From: CAZEHS01 sp964649745
Lineage (GTDB): Bacteria; Bacillota; Clostridia; Peptostreptococcales; Acidaminobacteraceae
Assembly: GCA_964649745.1 (NCBI GenBank)
Contig: CAZYQI010000007.1
Coordinates: 1-64,000, forward strand
Length of the DNA: 64,000 nucleotides
Direction: 5' to 3'
Shown here piece after piece: positions 43,978 through 53,200 of this stretch (the stretch's first letter is position 1; the number at the start of each line of letters is the position of its first letter). Position numbers and translations under genes: made by a program. The notes beneath the pieces are model-generated. The model had not been told where the DNA came from. It saw only the letters and a list, made by a program, of their open reading frames with translations, and did not search any database.

Positions 43978-44149
43978 TTGTCTGTTTATGTAATGAATAG
44001 ATGCGGATATTCAGATCGGTAGGGAGTGGGGGGGCTCCTTCGGCAAATGGATTGAACTCAGTAATAGTAAATTGCCGGATTGAAAAAGAACACACAAAGC
44101 AACATGGCGTGACACAGCACTATAGAAACACTTTAAGGGGGTAAATTGC

Positions 44150-45730
44150 ATGAAAAGACTAATAGCGATCATACTGACTGTTTTGATGGTTGCAGTGAGC
44201 ATTTCGGGGTGCTCAAGTTCTACAAAGGCCGACCCTAAACAAGCTGAAAACACGGGTAGTACGAACACTGCCGCGGATAAGGCAATCAAACTCAGACTGA
44301 CGGCATCCCTGCCATCCCTTAACTGGGAACAGACAACAAACACACGGGATATGAAGGTTTGGCATCAAATGTATGAAGGCCTTTACGGAATGGATGAAGC
44401 AAACAATGGCTACTATAAGGAGCTCGCAAAAGATGTCGTGCTCAGCGAGGATAAAACGGTTTATACGATCACGCTGCAAGAGGGCGTTAAATTTCAAAAT
44501 GGCGAAGCCCTGAAAGCATCTGACGTGGCATTCAGCTATAAGCATGCCATGAAGAACTCCGGATTGAACTATTTGACCAATATGATTACGGGCGTTGAGG
44601 CTGTTGATGACAACACTGTTAAGATCACTTTGGATTCACCCTATTCTCCAATTGACCATACCTTTTATTGCATAAAGATTATGAGCGAGAAGGAAGTCAC
44701 AGCGCAAGGAGACAAGTTCGGCACCATTCTCAACAAGGCAGGCACGGGTGCTTATTATGTCACAGACTATGATATCGCAACAGGGGTAAAGCTTCAGGCA
44801 TTTGATGGGTATTGGAGAGGCGTTCCTGCCGTTAAAGCCATTGATTACATTGTTATATCGGATGATACGGCGGCAGTCATCGCATATCAGAATGGTGAAC
44901 TCGATTATTTTGAAGACGCGCCGCTATCGGATTGGAAATCTCTTTCAGAAACGGCTGGTGCAAATAGCGCCTTGATTAAGGGCAACAATATCATGTTTAT
45001 GGCAATTAATTATCTGTCACCCAATAAAGCGCTTGCTAATGACAAAGTGCGTCAGGCCATATTCTATGCGGTCAACAAGACGGACATCAATCTGGCGGTC
45101 TCCGACGGCTATGGTGCTGAAGCAACACAATATATGCCTTCGGAATATGTGGCAACTTCACCGGTGGACGGTTTTAAAACATACGGTTATGACCTGGTGC
45201 TTTCTAAAAAATTGCTTGCTGAAGCGGGTTATCCTAATGGCGTCGATGTGGGAACCATTCTGACCTATGGTGCCGCCACATCAAATAATGCAAAGATGGC
45301 GCAAGCCCTGCAAGCTCAACTCCAGGATGCAGGAATCACTGCAGCCGTAAGTGTCATGGAAACCGCGGTTGTAACCCCCAAATTGTATGCACAGGATTAT
45401 GATATTTGTGTATTCGCAGATTCAGGGAACTATGACTTCAACAACATTCGTCAACAGGTTGATAGTGAATCCGTGGGGATGTACGTGGTTAAGTACAAAG
45501 AGGGTCCATTCAATTGGAAGCGTATTGAGGAGCTTGTTGATCTTGGCGTTTCAACCGTTGAAGTCGATCAGCGCCGCACTTACTATATGGAGTTGTGGTC
45601 CATCGTTATGGATTCAGCCACGATACTGCCTGTTTTACACAGGCCGGTGGCAATCGTATGGGCTCCGGATTTGAATATTGGCAAACCGGTTCCAACTTAC
45701 TATAAAGTCCGTACCTTCAGTTGGAAGTGA
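44150..45730 (+). CDS. ABC transporter substrate-binding lipoprotein, family 5 (peptide/nickel type)
   Basis: Family 5 binding protein of 526 residues. Lipoprotein signal with lipobox ISGC, then the usual fold: GLYGMDEANNGYYKELAKDVVLSEDKTVYTITL and GVKFQNGEALKASDVAFSYKHA. Such proteins bind di- or oligopeptides, nickel chelates or opines. First gene of a five-gene transporter and likely switched on by the RocR-type activator through the sigma-54 promoter. The start follows AAGGGGG at a distance of about seven bases. Confidence 0.92.
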   Translation: MKRLIAIILTVLMVAVSISGCSSSTKADPKQAENTGSTNTAADKAIKLRLTASLPSLNWEQTTNTRDMKVWHQMYEGLYGMDEANNGYYKELAKDVVLSEDKTVYTITLQEGVKFQNGEALKASDVAFSYKHAMKNSGLNYLTNMITGVEAVDDNTVKITLDSPYSPIDHTFYCIKIMSEKEVTAQGDKFGTILNKAGTGAYYVTDYDIATGVKLQAFDGYWRGVPAVKAIDYIVISDDTAAVIAYQNGELDYFEDAPLSDWKSLSETAGANSALIKGNNIMFMAINYLSPNKALANDKVRQAIFYAVNKTDINLAVSDGYGAEATQYMPSEYVATSPVDGFKTYGYDLVLSKKLLAEAGYPNGVDVGTILTYGAATSNNAKMAQALQAQLQDAGITAAVSVMETAVVTPKLYAQDYDICVFADSGNYDFNNIRQQVDSESVGMYVVKYKEGPFNWKRIEELVDLGVSTVEVDQRRTYYMELWSIVMDSATILPVLHRPVAIVWAPDLNIGKPVPTYYKVRTFSWK

Positions 45731-45748
45731 TTTGACTCAAGCCAAGGG

Positions 45749-45781
45749 GAGGATCCCTGCATCCATTCGGTAGGGATCCTC
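45749..45781 (+). terminator. Intercistronic hairpin after the binding-protein gene
   Basis: GAGGATCCCT and AGGGATCCTC pair around a 13-base loop and are followed by TGATATTTT. As with dctP, it may raise binding-protein expression over the permeases. Confidence 0.6.
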
Positions 45782-45818
45782 TGATATTTTAAAGACGATG
45801 ATGAAAGGAGATAAACAG

Positions 45819-46760
45819 ATGTATAGGTATATCTTAAAAAGAATACTCTTTCTCATCCCTACAATCTTGGGCGTTGTATTCATCATTTTTTTAGTGATGA
45901 ATATCACCCCAGGCGATCCGGCCCGGGCTTTGCTCGGCGTCTCTGCACCACAAGCAGACATCGATATACTGAACCATGAGCTGGGATATGATCTGCCGTT
46001 TTTTCAGAAATACGTCAACTACATCTCAAACATGGTTCTGCATCAAGACTTTGGGGTGTCTTATTTTACAAAGCAGTCTGTTTTTGATGAAATTTGGCCC
46101 CGGTATCTCATAACAATCAACCTGGCATTCATGGGTGTCATTATTTCTACAATTATTGGAATTCCTTTGGGCATCTATGCAGCAGTGAAACAATACTCCC
46201 TATGGGATACGATTCCATCCATTCTTGCTTTTCTGATTGCTGCCATACCATCGTTTGTGCTGGGCATGCTGTTGCTTTTTGTTTTCTCTTTGAAGCTCAA
46301 TTGGCTGCCCTCCTATGGAATTACGTCATGGAAACACTATATAATGCCTGCGCTGGCCATTGCTATTCCTCCTGCAGCAATGAATTTAAGATTCACGAAA
46401 TCCTCCATGCTGGAATCCATCAGGCAAGATTATGTTCGTACTGCCCGGGCGAAAGGGGCCCCTGAGAATGTGGTTATTTGGAAACACGCACTGAAAAACG
46501 CGCTATTACCGGTAATAACAAACATCGGACTGAGCTTAGGGAGCTTGATTGCCGGAGCGGTTGTTGCTGAAAAACTGTTTTCAATTCCCGGGATAGGCAG
46601 TTTAATTGTAGATCGCATTGCCTATAAGGATGAACCCGTTATTATTGCAGGCACAATCCTCATTGCGATATGCTTCACACTTGTCATGCTGATTGTTGAT
46701 TTAATATATGCGTACATTGATCCCCGAATAAGGGCGAAGTATGCGAGAACACAGGGGTAA
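45819..46760 (+). CDS. ABC transporter permease, DppB/OppB family
   Basis: Membrane subunit of 313 residues with six helices. N-terminal YILKRILFLIPTILGVVFIIF and the EAA loop VRTARAKGAPENVVIWKHALKNALLPVITNIG are family markers, followed by EKLFSIPGIGSLIVDRI. The start chosen is ATG 45819 behind AAAGGAG. It pairs with the next permease. Confidence 0.94.
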   Translation: MYRYILKRILFLIPTILGVVFIIFLVMNITPGDPARALLGVSAPQADIDILNHELGYDLPFFQKYVNYISNMVLHQDFGVSYFTKQSVFDEIWPRYLITINLAFMGVIISTIIGIPLGIYAAVKQYSLWDTIPSILAFLIAAIPSFVLGMLLLFVFSLKLNWLPSYGITSWKHYIMPALAIAIPPAAMNLRFTKSSMLESIRQDYVRTARAKGAPENVVIWKHALKNALLPVITNIGLSLGSLIAGAVVAEKLFSIPGIGSLIVDRIAYKDEPVIIAGTILIAICFTLVMLIVDLIYAYIDPRIRAKYARTQG

Positions 46761-46764
46761 CGGA

Positions 46765-47661
46765 ATGGAAAATATGGAGATTATTAATGCGCAGCAACCT
46801 AGGGATCTATTCAAAAGGCAAAGCCAGGCAAAGGAAATATGGCGTAGATACAAAAAGAGCAAGGGCGCTGTAATCGGTTTAGTCATGTTATCCGCCATTC
46901 TGATCATTTTACTCTTTGCCGATGTAATCGCCCCCTATGACATGGCAACAAAACAAGAACTCGTAAACAAACTGGCATCGCCGTCGGTTGAACATTTTCT
47001 GGGAACAGACGCCTACGGTCGTGATGTATTTGCAAGGATCATTCATGGCGGCAGAACATCGTTGATCATCGCCATTCTATCCACCATCTCTGCCTGCGTA
47101 GTAGGCAGTGCACTGGGGGCAATTGCAGGCTATTTTGGTGGTAAAGTGGACAGCATCATTATGCGGTCGTTGGATATTTTCATGTCGGTTCCGGATATTC
47201 TGTTCACCATGGCAGTGGTGTTTGCCCTAGGCGCGAACTTTGTGAATCTCCTGATTGCGTTGACCTTAGCATATTTTACAAATTACGTGAGGCTTGTCCG
47301 CTCACAGGTTCTGAACCTTTCTGAACAGGATTATGTAGAAGCGGCCAGGGCAGGGGGCTCAGGCAGTACCCGGATTATACTTTCCCACATCCTGCCCAAT
47401 GCGATGGGTGTCATCATTGTTAACACAACCCTGAATGTTGCAAAGGTCATTCTGTATGAATCTACCTTGAGCTTCTTAGGCCTTGGGATGCCGCCCCCGG
47501 CGCCGGAATGGGGCCTGATGCTTTCTGATGCACGGGAATATATGCGTATCGCGCCGCACCTGATGTTTTTTCCAGCCTTGGCGATTGTATTGTCGGCAAC
47601 ATCTATCAACCTGATCGGCGATGGTTTGCGGGATGCAATGGATCCGCATTTGAAGTCCTAA
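46765..47661 (+). CDS. ABC transporter permease, DppC/OppC family
   Basis: Second membrane subunit, about 298 residues. HFLGTDAYGRDVFARIIHGGRTSL and the EAA loop VEAARAGGSGSTRIILSHILPNAMG are typical of OppC/DppC proteins. The start chosen is ATG 46765, four bases after the stop of the preceding gene with GGGGTAACGG ahead. The final GDGLRDAMDPHLKS is also typical. Confidence 0.94.
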   Translation: MENMEIINAQQPRDLFKRQSQAKEIWRRYKKSKGAVIGLVMLSAILIILLFADVIAPYDMATKQELVNKLASPSVEHFLGTDAYGRDVFARIIHGGRTSLIIAILSTISACVVGSALGAIAGYFGGKVDSIIMRSLDIFMSVPDILFTMAVVFALGANFVNLLIALTLAYFTNYVRLVRSQVLNLSEQDYVEAARAGGSGSTRIILSHILPNAMGVIIVNTTLNVAKVILYESTLSFLGLGMPPPAPEWGLMLSDAREYMRIAPHLMFFPALAIVLSATSINLIGDGLRDAMDPHLKS

Positions 47662-47690
47662 TTTGCACTATTTGAGAGGAAAATACCTGT

Positions 47691-48695
47691 ATGAATAAGA
47701 GCATTTTGGAGATCAAGGATTTGACAGTGATCTATAAGACGGACCTGGAAACAGTTGAAGCAGTTAACCGCATAGATCTTAAAATCGGCAAAGGGAAAAC
47801 CATGGGACTGGTGGGGGAAACCGGAGCGGGGAAAACGACAACGGCCCTGTCCATTCTACGGTTATTGCCGAGCAATACAGGAAGAGTTTTGAACGGGTCC
47901 ATTAAATTCAATGATACGGAGATTCTTCAACTGGATGAGAATAAAATGCGCGAGATTCGCGGTGACAAGATCGCCATGGTTTTTCAGGACCCCATGACAA
48001 GTCTGAATCCCGTTATGACGGTTGGCGAGCAGATAGCGGAGGCTATTATTCTGCACAATGTGAATATCAGCAAAGAGGATATTGAAAAACGGGTTGAAGC
48101 GATGCTTTCCATGGTAGGCATACTCCCTTCAAGAAAAATCGAGTATCCTCATCAATTCTCTGGCGGGATGAAGCAACGGGTCGTTATCGCAATGGCGCTT
48201 GCCTGTGAGCCGGAGCTGCTGATTGCAGACGAACCGACAACTGCCTTAGATGTCACCATACAGGCCCAGGTGCTTATGATGATTAAAGAGCTCAGGAACC
48301 GCCTGGGAACTTCAATGCTTATGATTACCCATGATCTGGGTATTGTTGCGAAAATCTGTGATGATGTCTCTGTCATGTATGCAGGGGAAATTGTTGAATC
48401 GGGTACCGTTGAGGATTTGTTTTTGGCTAAGAGGCATCATCCCTACACCGACGGTTTGTTTGGCTCCATACCAAGCCTTTATTCCCGTGCAAAGCGGTTG
48501 ACCCCCATTCCGGGTCTGATGCCGGATCCCTCCAACCTGCCAGAGGGCTGTGTATTTGCGCCAAGATGTAATCAGCGCATGGCCATTTGCACAAAAATGC
48601 ATCCTGAAACCGTCACGTATGGCACACATGCCCTGCGATGTCATCTGTTTAGTAAGGAGTTCAGTGTTGATCAGAGAGGGGGGAGAGAGGGATGA
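47691..48695 (+). CDS. ABC transporter ATP-binding protein, DppD/OppD family
   Basis: ATPase of 334 residues: Walker A GETGAGKTT, signature FSGGMKQRVVIA, Walker B LLIADEPTTALD, H-loop ITHD, and the C-terminal oligopeptide-transporter region with CVFAPRCNQRMAIC, whose cysteines hold an iron-sulfur cluster in some members. Start ATG behind GAGAGGA. Its stop overlaps the start of the next ATPase gene (ATGA). Confidence 0.95.
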   Translation: MNKSILEIKDLTVIYKTDLETVEAVNRIDLKIGKGKTMGLVGETGAGKTTTALSILRLLPSNTGRVLNGSIKFNDTEILQLDENKMREIRGDKIAMVFQDPMTSLNPVMTVGEQIAEAIILHNVNISKEDIEKRVEAMLSMVGILPSRKIEYPHQFSGGMKQRVVIAMALACEPELLIADEPTTALDVTIQAQVLMMIKELRNRLGTSMLMITHDLGIVAKICDDVSVMYAGEIVESGTVEDLFLAKRHHPYTDGLFGSIPSLYSRAKRLTPIPGLMPDPSNLPEGCVFAPRCNQRMAICTKMHPETVTYGTHALRCHLFSKEFSVDQRGGREG

Positions 48696-49672
48696 ATAAT
48701 GAGAAAGCGCCGTTGATAGAGCTTGTAGACCTCAAAAAATTATTCAAGCTAAATGGCGGTGCGAAGCTGCATGCGGTGGATGGCGTCAACCTTAAGATAT
48801 ATCCTGGGGAGACGGTAGGCGTTGTGGGAGAGTCGGGGTGCGGAAAAAGCACTCTGGGCAGATCGATACTCCGATTAGTGGAGCCTACCTCTGGCAAGAT
48901 TTTGTATAACGGTCAGAATATCATGGACCTTAAATCGGGCAAGATGCGTGAGATTAGGAAGGATTTACAGATTATCTTTCAAGATCCCTATTCGAGTATT
49001 GATCCGCGCAAGTCTGTAATTGAGGTTATCGCAGAGTATATGTTTATCCATCGGATGTATAAGAATAGAGCGGAGACCTATAATCGGGCGGCAGAATTAA
49101 TGGACCTTGTGGGTTTGGCACGGCGCTATGCCAACGCATACCCCCACGAGCTGGATGGTGGCCGCCGTCAGAGGATCGGCATAGCCCGCGCCCTTTCATT
49201 GAATCCGAAATTTATTGTGTGTGATGAGCCGGTTTCAGCATTGGATGTATCCATTCAAGCACAGATATTGAATCTCCTTATGGATCTTGGGGATGATCTT
49301 GGGCTGACATATATGTTTGTAACCCATGACCTGAGCGTTGTTAAGCATATTTCCAAGAAGATCATGGTCATGTATCTTGGAAAATGCGTTGAGATGGCAC
49401 CGTCCGACGAGCTGTTCGCTAACCCGCTGCATCCTTACACGAAAGCGCTGCTCATGGCAATTCCTGAGCCTGATTATTCCAAAAGAGATAACCCCTTTGT
49501 CGTTATCAAGGGAGAGGTAACCAGTCCCATTAATATGAAACCGGGCTGTCGATTTGCAACTCGCTGTGAATTTTCCACAGAGAGCTGTATGCGTGAAGAC
49601 CCGTTGCTGGTTGAAGTTTCACCGGAGCATTTTGTTTCGTGTTTATTACTAAACAAAAAAATGGAGGCATAG
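48692..49672 (+). CDS. ABC transporter ATP-binding protein, DppF/OppF family
   Basis: Second ATPase, 326 residues. Walker A GESGCGKST, Walker B FIVCDEPVSALDVS, H-loop VTHD and C-terminal CRFATRCEFSTESC. The ABC signature reads LDGGRRQR, with Asp in place of the usual Ser. This is seen in some DppF-type subunits and could make one of the two ATP sites degenerate. Translationally coupled to dppD. Confidence 0.94.
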   Translation: MNNEKAPLIELVDLKKLFKLNGGAKLHAVDGVNLKIYPGETVGVVGESGCGKSTLGRSILRLVEPTSGKILYNGQNIMDLKSGKMREIRKDLQIIFQDPYSSIDPRKSVIEVIAEYMFIHRMYKNRAETYNRAAELMDLVGLARRYANAYPHELDGGRRQRIGIARALSLNPKFIVCDEPVSALDVSIQAQILNLLMDLGDDLGLTYMFVTHDLSVVKHISKKIMVMYLGKCVEMAPSDELFANPLHPYTKALLMAIPEPDYSKRDNPFVVIKGEVTSPINMKPGCRFATRCEFSTESCMREDPLLVEVSPEHFVSCLLLNKKMEA

Positions 49673-49675
49673 ATT

Positions 49676-50800
49676 ATGATTGTAGGCGTTCCTAAAGAAA
49701 ACAAGCATAATGAATTCAGAGTGGCAGCGATTCCTTCGGCGGTATCAGCATTGACGCAAAAGGGTCATACGGTCTATGTGGAATATGGTGCAGGCGTTGG
49801 AAGTGGTTTTTCTGATCAAGCCTACATGGATGCGGGGGCACATATGTCTGATAAAAGGGGCGTTTATGCAAAAGCGGATATTTTATACAAAGTCAAAGAA
49901 ATTGAACCTTCTGAATATGAGATGCTTCGCAAAGGCATGGTAATATTCACTTATTTGCATTCCAATGCACATTTTGAAATGACAAAGGAGCTTCTTAACA
50001 AAGAAGTGGTTGGAATCGCTTATGAAGATGTGGATGATGACAATTCTGAATTTCCGCTGTTGGTTCCTATGAGCATTCTGGCTGGGAAAGGCGGGTTTCT
50101 GGCGGCGCTATATTTTGGACAATCGGTGCACGGAGGAGCCGGGCTTCTGGTGAGTCAGGTTACAGGGGTATCGACGCCTCGGGTTTCCATTATCGGTTGC
50201 GGCTGGTCCGGTGTAGGCGCGGCGGAGCTGGCGGCTTCTTTTGGAAACAAGGTGACCATGCTGGATATAAGCTACAAGGCAATGGAGAAAGCGAAGGTGA
50301 AGCTGCCGGTGAATGTTGAATTTCTTTATTCAAACCGGGAGAATCTTGAAACCTGTTTAAAGGAATCCGATATCATCATCAACTGTATTCTTTGGAATAA
50401 AACGAGGAAGGATCATCTGATCAATCGTGAAGATCTGCGACTGATGAAGCCGGGAGCTATGATTATTGATGTTGCATGTGATGATGAAGGTGCCATTGAA
50501 ACCTGCCGCTCCACAACCCATACGGATCCCGTTTACTATGAGGAAGGCATACTCCATTATTGCGTGGATAATATTCCTTCAGGATTTTCGCGGACAGCTT
50601 CGGTGATGCTTTCAGCTGCAACACTTCCATATATGCTTTCAATTGCGAACAACGGCGTTGAGTCCGCCTTAATGAATGACGAACATCTTCGTAGGGGGCT
50701 GACCTTTTATCATGGGGAGTTGACACTGAAAGAAACAGCAGATAAATACAGCATTCCCTATACAGACCCTGCAGAAGCGATTGTAAAGCATCGGCAGTGA
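49676..50800 (+). CDS. Alanine dehydrogenase-like protein
   Basis: NAD-dependent dehydrogenase of the alanine dehydrogenase/PNT family, 374 residues. VGVPKENKHNEFRVAAIPS, VEYGAGVGSGFSD, the catalytic Lys in YKVKEIEPSEYE and His in FTYLHSNAH are all in place. The nucleotide fold reads IIGCGWSGVGAAELA, and the tail HYCVDNIPSGFSRTAS matches HYAVANMPG in true Ald. Divergence from classical Ald suggests another amino acid substrate. Three bases after the ABC operon, so it presumably handles the imported compound. Confidence 0.85.
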   Translation: MIVGVPKENKHNEFRVAAIPSAVSALTQKGHTVYVEYGAGVGSGFSDQAYMDAGAHMSDKRGVYAKADILYKVKEIEPSEYEMLRKGMVIFTYLHSNAHFEMTKELLNKEVVGIAYEDVDDDNSEFPLLVPMSILAGKGGFLAALYFGQSVHGGAGLLVSQVTGVSTPRVSIIGCGWSGVGAAELAASFGNKVTMLDISYKAMEKAKVKLPVNVEFLYSNRENLETCLKESDIIINCILWNKTRKDHLINREDLRLMKPGAMIIDVACDDEGAIETCRSTTHTDPVYYEEGILHYCVDNIPSGFSRTASVMLSAATLPYMLSIANNGVESALMNDEHLRRGLTFYHGELTLKETADKYSIPYTDPAEAIVKHRQ

Positions 50801-50944
50801 TTTACAAAAAACGAAGAGACCGACTCAGAAGGCCACGTTCTGTCTGTTGATTTGGACAATTTCAAACGGGTATCAATCAAACTGGACGATCATCAGTGGG
50901 AGATTATGTTTGCAGATAAATCCCAGATTTCGAAAAACCAGTAG
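50801..50944 (+). pseudogene. Possible in-frame extension or gene remnant
   Basis: After the dehydrogenase stop codon the same frame stays open for 47 codons (ETDSEGHVLSVDLDNF, then VSIKLDDHQWEIMFADKSQISKNQ) and stops 12 bases before the SRPBCC gene. There is no start codon or ribosome site. It may be a remnant of a lost gene, or chance. Confidence 0.25.
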
Positions 50945-50956
50945 GAGGGGAACCAC

Positions 50957-51832
50957 ATGAAAAAGTTCACTAAATCCATTGAAATTGCTGCAGATCAGCG
51001 TACTGTTTGGGAGACCGTCGTCGATCCGTTGAAGTATGAAGCCTGGGCCGAGAATTTTGGCAAGGGATCGCATTTTGAAGGGGGTTGGAACACCGGCGAT
51101 GCCATACGTTTCTTAGCGCGTAACGACGAAGGGCAATTGGGTGGAGTCGTTTCCAGAATTGCGGAGAGCCGTTATCCGGAGTTCCTTTCGATCCAACACA
51201 TGGGAATCGTTAACGACGGTGTGGAGGATGTAAACAGTGAAATGGCCAGAGAGTGGGCAAATTTTTTCGAAAACTATCATATGGATCCGGTGGAAGAAGG
51301 CCGGATGCGCTTCACCGTTGACATGGGCATAGGCGAGGAGTACATGGACATGTTCGACGACATGTGGCCGAGTGCGCTGGATTCCATCAAAAACATCAGT
51401 GAGGAATGCTATAGAAAGCCCATGAGCATCACGGTAAGGGCCGTTGTTCAGCGGCCTCTGCCCCAGGTATGGGCAGCGTTTACTCAGCCGGAGCACATCA
51501 CGGGATGGAATTTCGCCTCCGATGATTGGTACTGCCCTAAAGCCGAGAACCACCCGGAGGCTGGCGGACGTTTCGTTTACACCATGTCTGCCAAGGATGG
51601 GAGTGTGGCGTTTGATTTTTCGGGAACGTATTCGGAGGTGGTATTCCATGAGAGGATAGGTTCCTCCCTTGACGACGGAAGAGCCCTTTCGGTGATTTTT
51701 AAGAACGTGGCGGAGGGGGTTCTGGTGGAAGAGACCTTCACTGCCGAAGGCGAGAACACCCTTTGGCTCCAGAGGCAGGGCTGGCAGGCCATACTTAAAA
51801 ACTTTGCGGCGTATGTGGAAACGCATTTTTAA
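50957..51832 (+). CDS. Tandem SRPBCC (AHSA1-type) domain protein
   Basis: Soluble protein of 291 residues made of two START-like ligand-binding domains. Domain 1 (about 1-145): KKFTKSIEIAADQRTVWETVVDPLKYEAW. Domain 2 (about 152-290): ITVRAVVQRPLPQVWAAFTQPEHITGWNFAS and ending WQAILKNFAAYVETHF. Function of such proteins is usually unknown; they bind hydrophobic molecules. Start ATG behind AGGAGGGG. Confidence 0.88.
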   Translation: MKKFTKSIEIAADQRTVWETVVDPLKYEAWAENFGKGSHFEGGWNTGDAIRFLARNDEGQLGGVVSRIAESRYPEFLSIQHMGIVNDGVEDVNSEMAREWANFFENYHMDPVEEGRMRFTVDMGIGEEYMDMFDDMWPSALDSIKNISEECYRKPMSITVRAVVQRPLPQVWAAFTQPEHITGWNFASDDWYCPKAENHPEAGGRFVYTMSAKDGSVAFDFSGTYSEVVFHERIGSSLDDGRALSVIFKNVAEGVLVEETFTAEGENTLWLQRQGWQAILKNFAAYVETHF

Positions 51833-51973
51833 TCGAAATCCCGATAGAATGCAAAAATGAGAAACCTTGTAAAGCTTCTGATTACAGGGTTTCTCGTTGC
51901 TGTTTGCGGGTGCCTGTGTTATCTTAATAATATTGAAGACAACGATGTATAGCACAAGAAAGGGAGATCAACC

Positions 51974-53110
51974 ATGGGTTTTATAGCAGGCCTGCTCGTC
52001 CTTGAAATGCTGTGCATCAATACGTATGCCACCTATTCCTGTTCGTCAAGAAAATGGCCGTCCCTGCGCACAGTGGTGTCGGTGATTGCCGTAACGGCCG
52101 TTATTACAGCTCTTGTGGGTTGGTTTTACCTTGAATCAGCAACCTTGGGAGCAGAAACTGCCAATGGAAAGGGCTTGTTCATGCTACTGGGTTTCCTGTA
52201 CGTGATTCCTCTGAAATATCTGTTCAAGCAATCCATAAAGCAAACGATGATCATCATGTCCTCAGCCTGGGTCTACACCATGTTCGTATTTGCGGTATCG
52301 GTTCAGATCGCTTACCTGATCCCCACGTCACCAATTCTTCTTTCCGCGGTTACCGCTCAATCCGTTATTTATGTACTTACGCTTCCCAGCTACATAAAAT
52401 TCGTGAACCGTGTATTTATCTATATCTTCAGGAACATTGAAAAATCCATGCTGGACCCGCTGTTGGCAGTAAGTCTGTCATGGTTCTTCATCATTTTCTT
52501 ATTGAATTATGCGTTTGTCGAAGGGGCAACCCCACTACTTAAATTCCTCGTTCTACTGCTCATCATCGTGAATGTCTACATATCCTACAAAATGCTCTTT
52601 AAGCTGGTGTATGTTCACAATAAGGCAGAAACCCTGACAACCATAACGAAAACAGATGCTCTGACGCAGCTGAAAAATCGAGAAGGGTTGAATGAGGATG
52701 TACAGCATAAGATTGACACCAATACTCCGTTCGCCCTGATCTTTATTGACCTGGATGATTTCAAGGCCGTAAACGACAGCTACGGACACGCTGCCGGTGA
52801 TGCCTACCTTATTGAATTCAGCAAGAAGGCAACAGCAAACCTCCGAATGAATGATAGCCTGTATCGCCTCCATGGGGATGAGTTCATTATCCTCACAGAT
52901 ATGCATGTGACAGAGGGTTTATGCGGCAACTTAGCAGAGTTGCACTTTGTCGTCGAGCCGGGAGACATTGAATTTAAAGGGATGAGCTCGGGTCATTCCT
53001 CATTTCCTGCGGACGGGAACAAGCTGAGTGAGCTTCTGTATCTGGCGGATTTGAGGATGTATCAGGCGAAGAAGCAACAGCATCGTCTCTTGGATGTGGG
53101 GCAGGTGTAG
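51974..53110 (+). CDS. Membrane GGDEF domain protein (HGDEF variant)
   Basis: Seven predicted membrane helices (about residues 1-220) are followed by a GGDEF domain (about 228-370): DALTQLKNREGLNED, IDLDDFKAVNDSYGHAAGD and the active-site loop as RLHGDEFIIL. The first glycine of GGDEF is His; HGDEF forms exist and activity is uncertain. The end is shortened (SSGHSSFPADGNKLSELLYLADLRMYQAK). Start ATG behind AAAGGGAG. A putative diguanylate cyclase; the signal sensed is unknown. Confidence 0.88.
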   Translation: MGFIAGLLVLEMLCINTYATYSCSSRKWPSLRTVVSVIAVTAVITALVGWFYLESATLGAETANGKGLFMLLGFLYVIPLKYLFKQSIKQTMIIMSSAWVYTMFVFAVSVQIAYLIPTSPILLSAVTAQSVIYVLTLPSYIKFVNRVFIYIFRNIEKSMLDPLLAVSLSWFFIIFLLNYAFVEGATPLLKFLVLLLIIVNVYISYKMLFKLVYVHNKAETLTTITKTDALTQLKNREGLNEDVQHKIDTNTPFALIFIDLDDFKAVNDSYGHAAGDAYLIEFSKKATANLRMNDSLYRLHGDEFIILTDMHVTEGLCGNLAELHFVVEPGDIEFKGMSSGHSSFPADGNKLSELLYLADLRMYQAKKQQHRLLDVGQV

Positions 53111-53131
53111 GAAAAAGGCGATTAAAAGCGA

Positions 53132-53178
53132 GGGGCCGTATCAAAACAGGGAAAAACCTGTTTGATACGGCCCCTTCA
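53132..53178. terminator. Bidirectional terminator
   Basis: GGGGCCGTATCAAA and TTTGATACGGCCCC pair, with an inner ACAGG / CCTGT. It lies between the convergent GGDEF and rsmH genes. Confidence 0.85.
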
Positions 53179-53200
53179 CTGTGACGACCGCAAAAATTGT

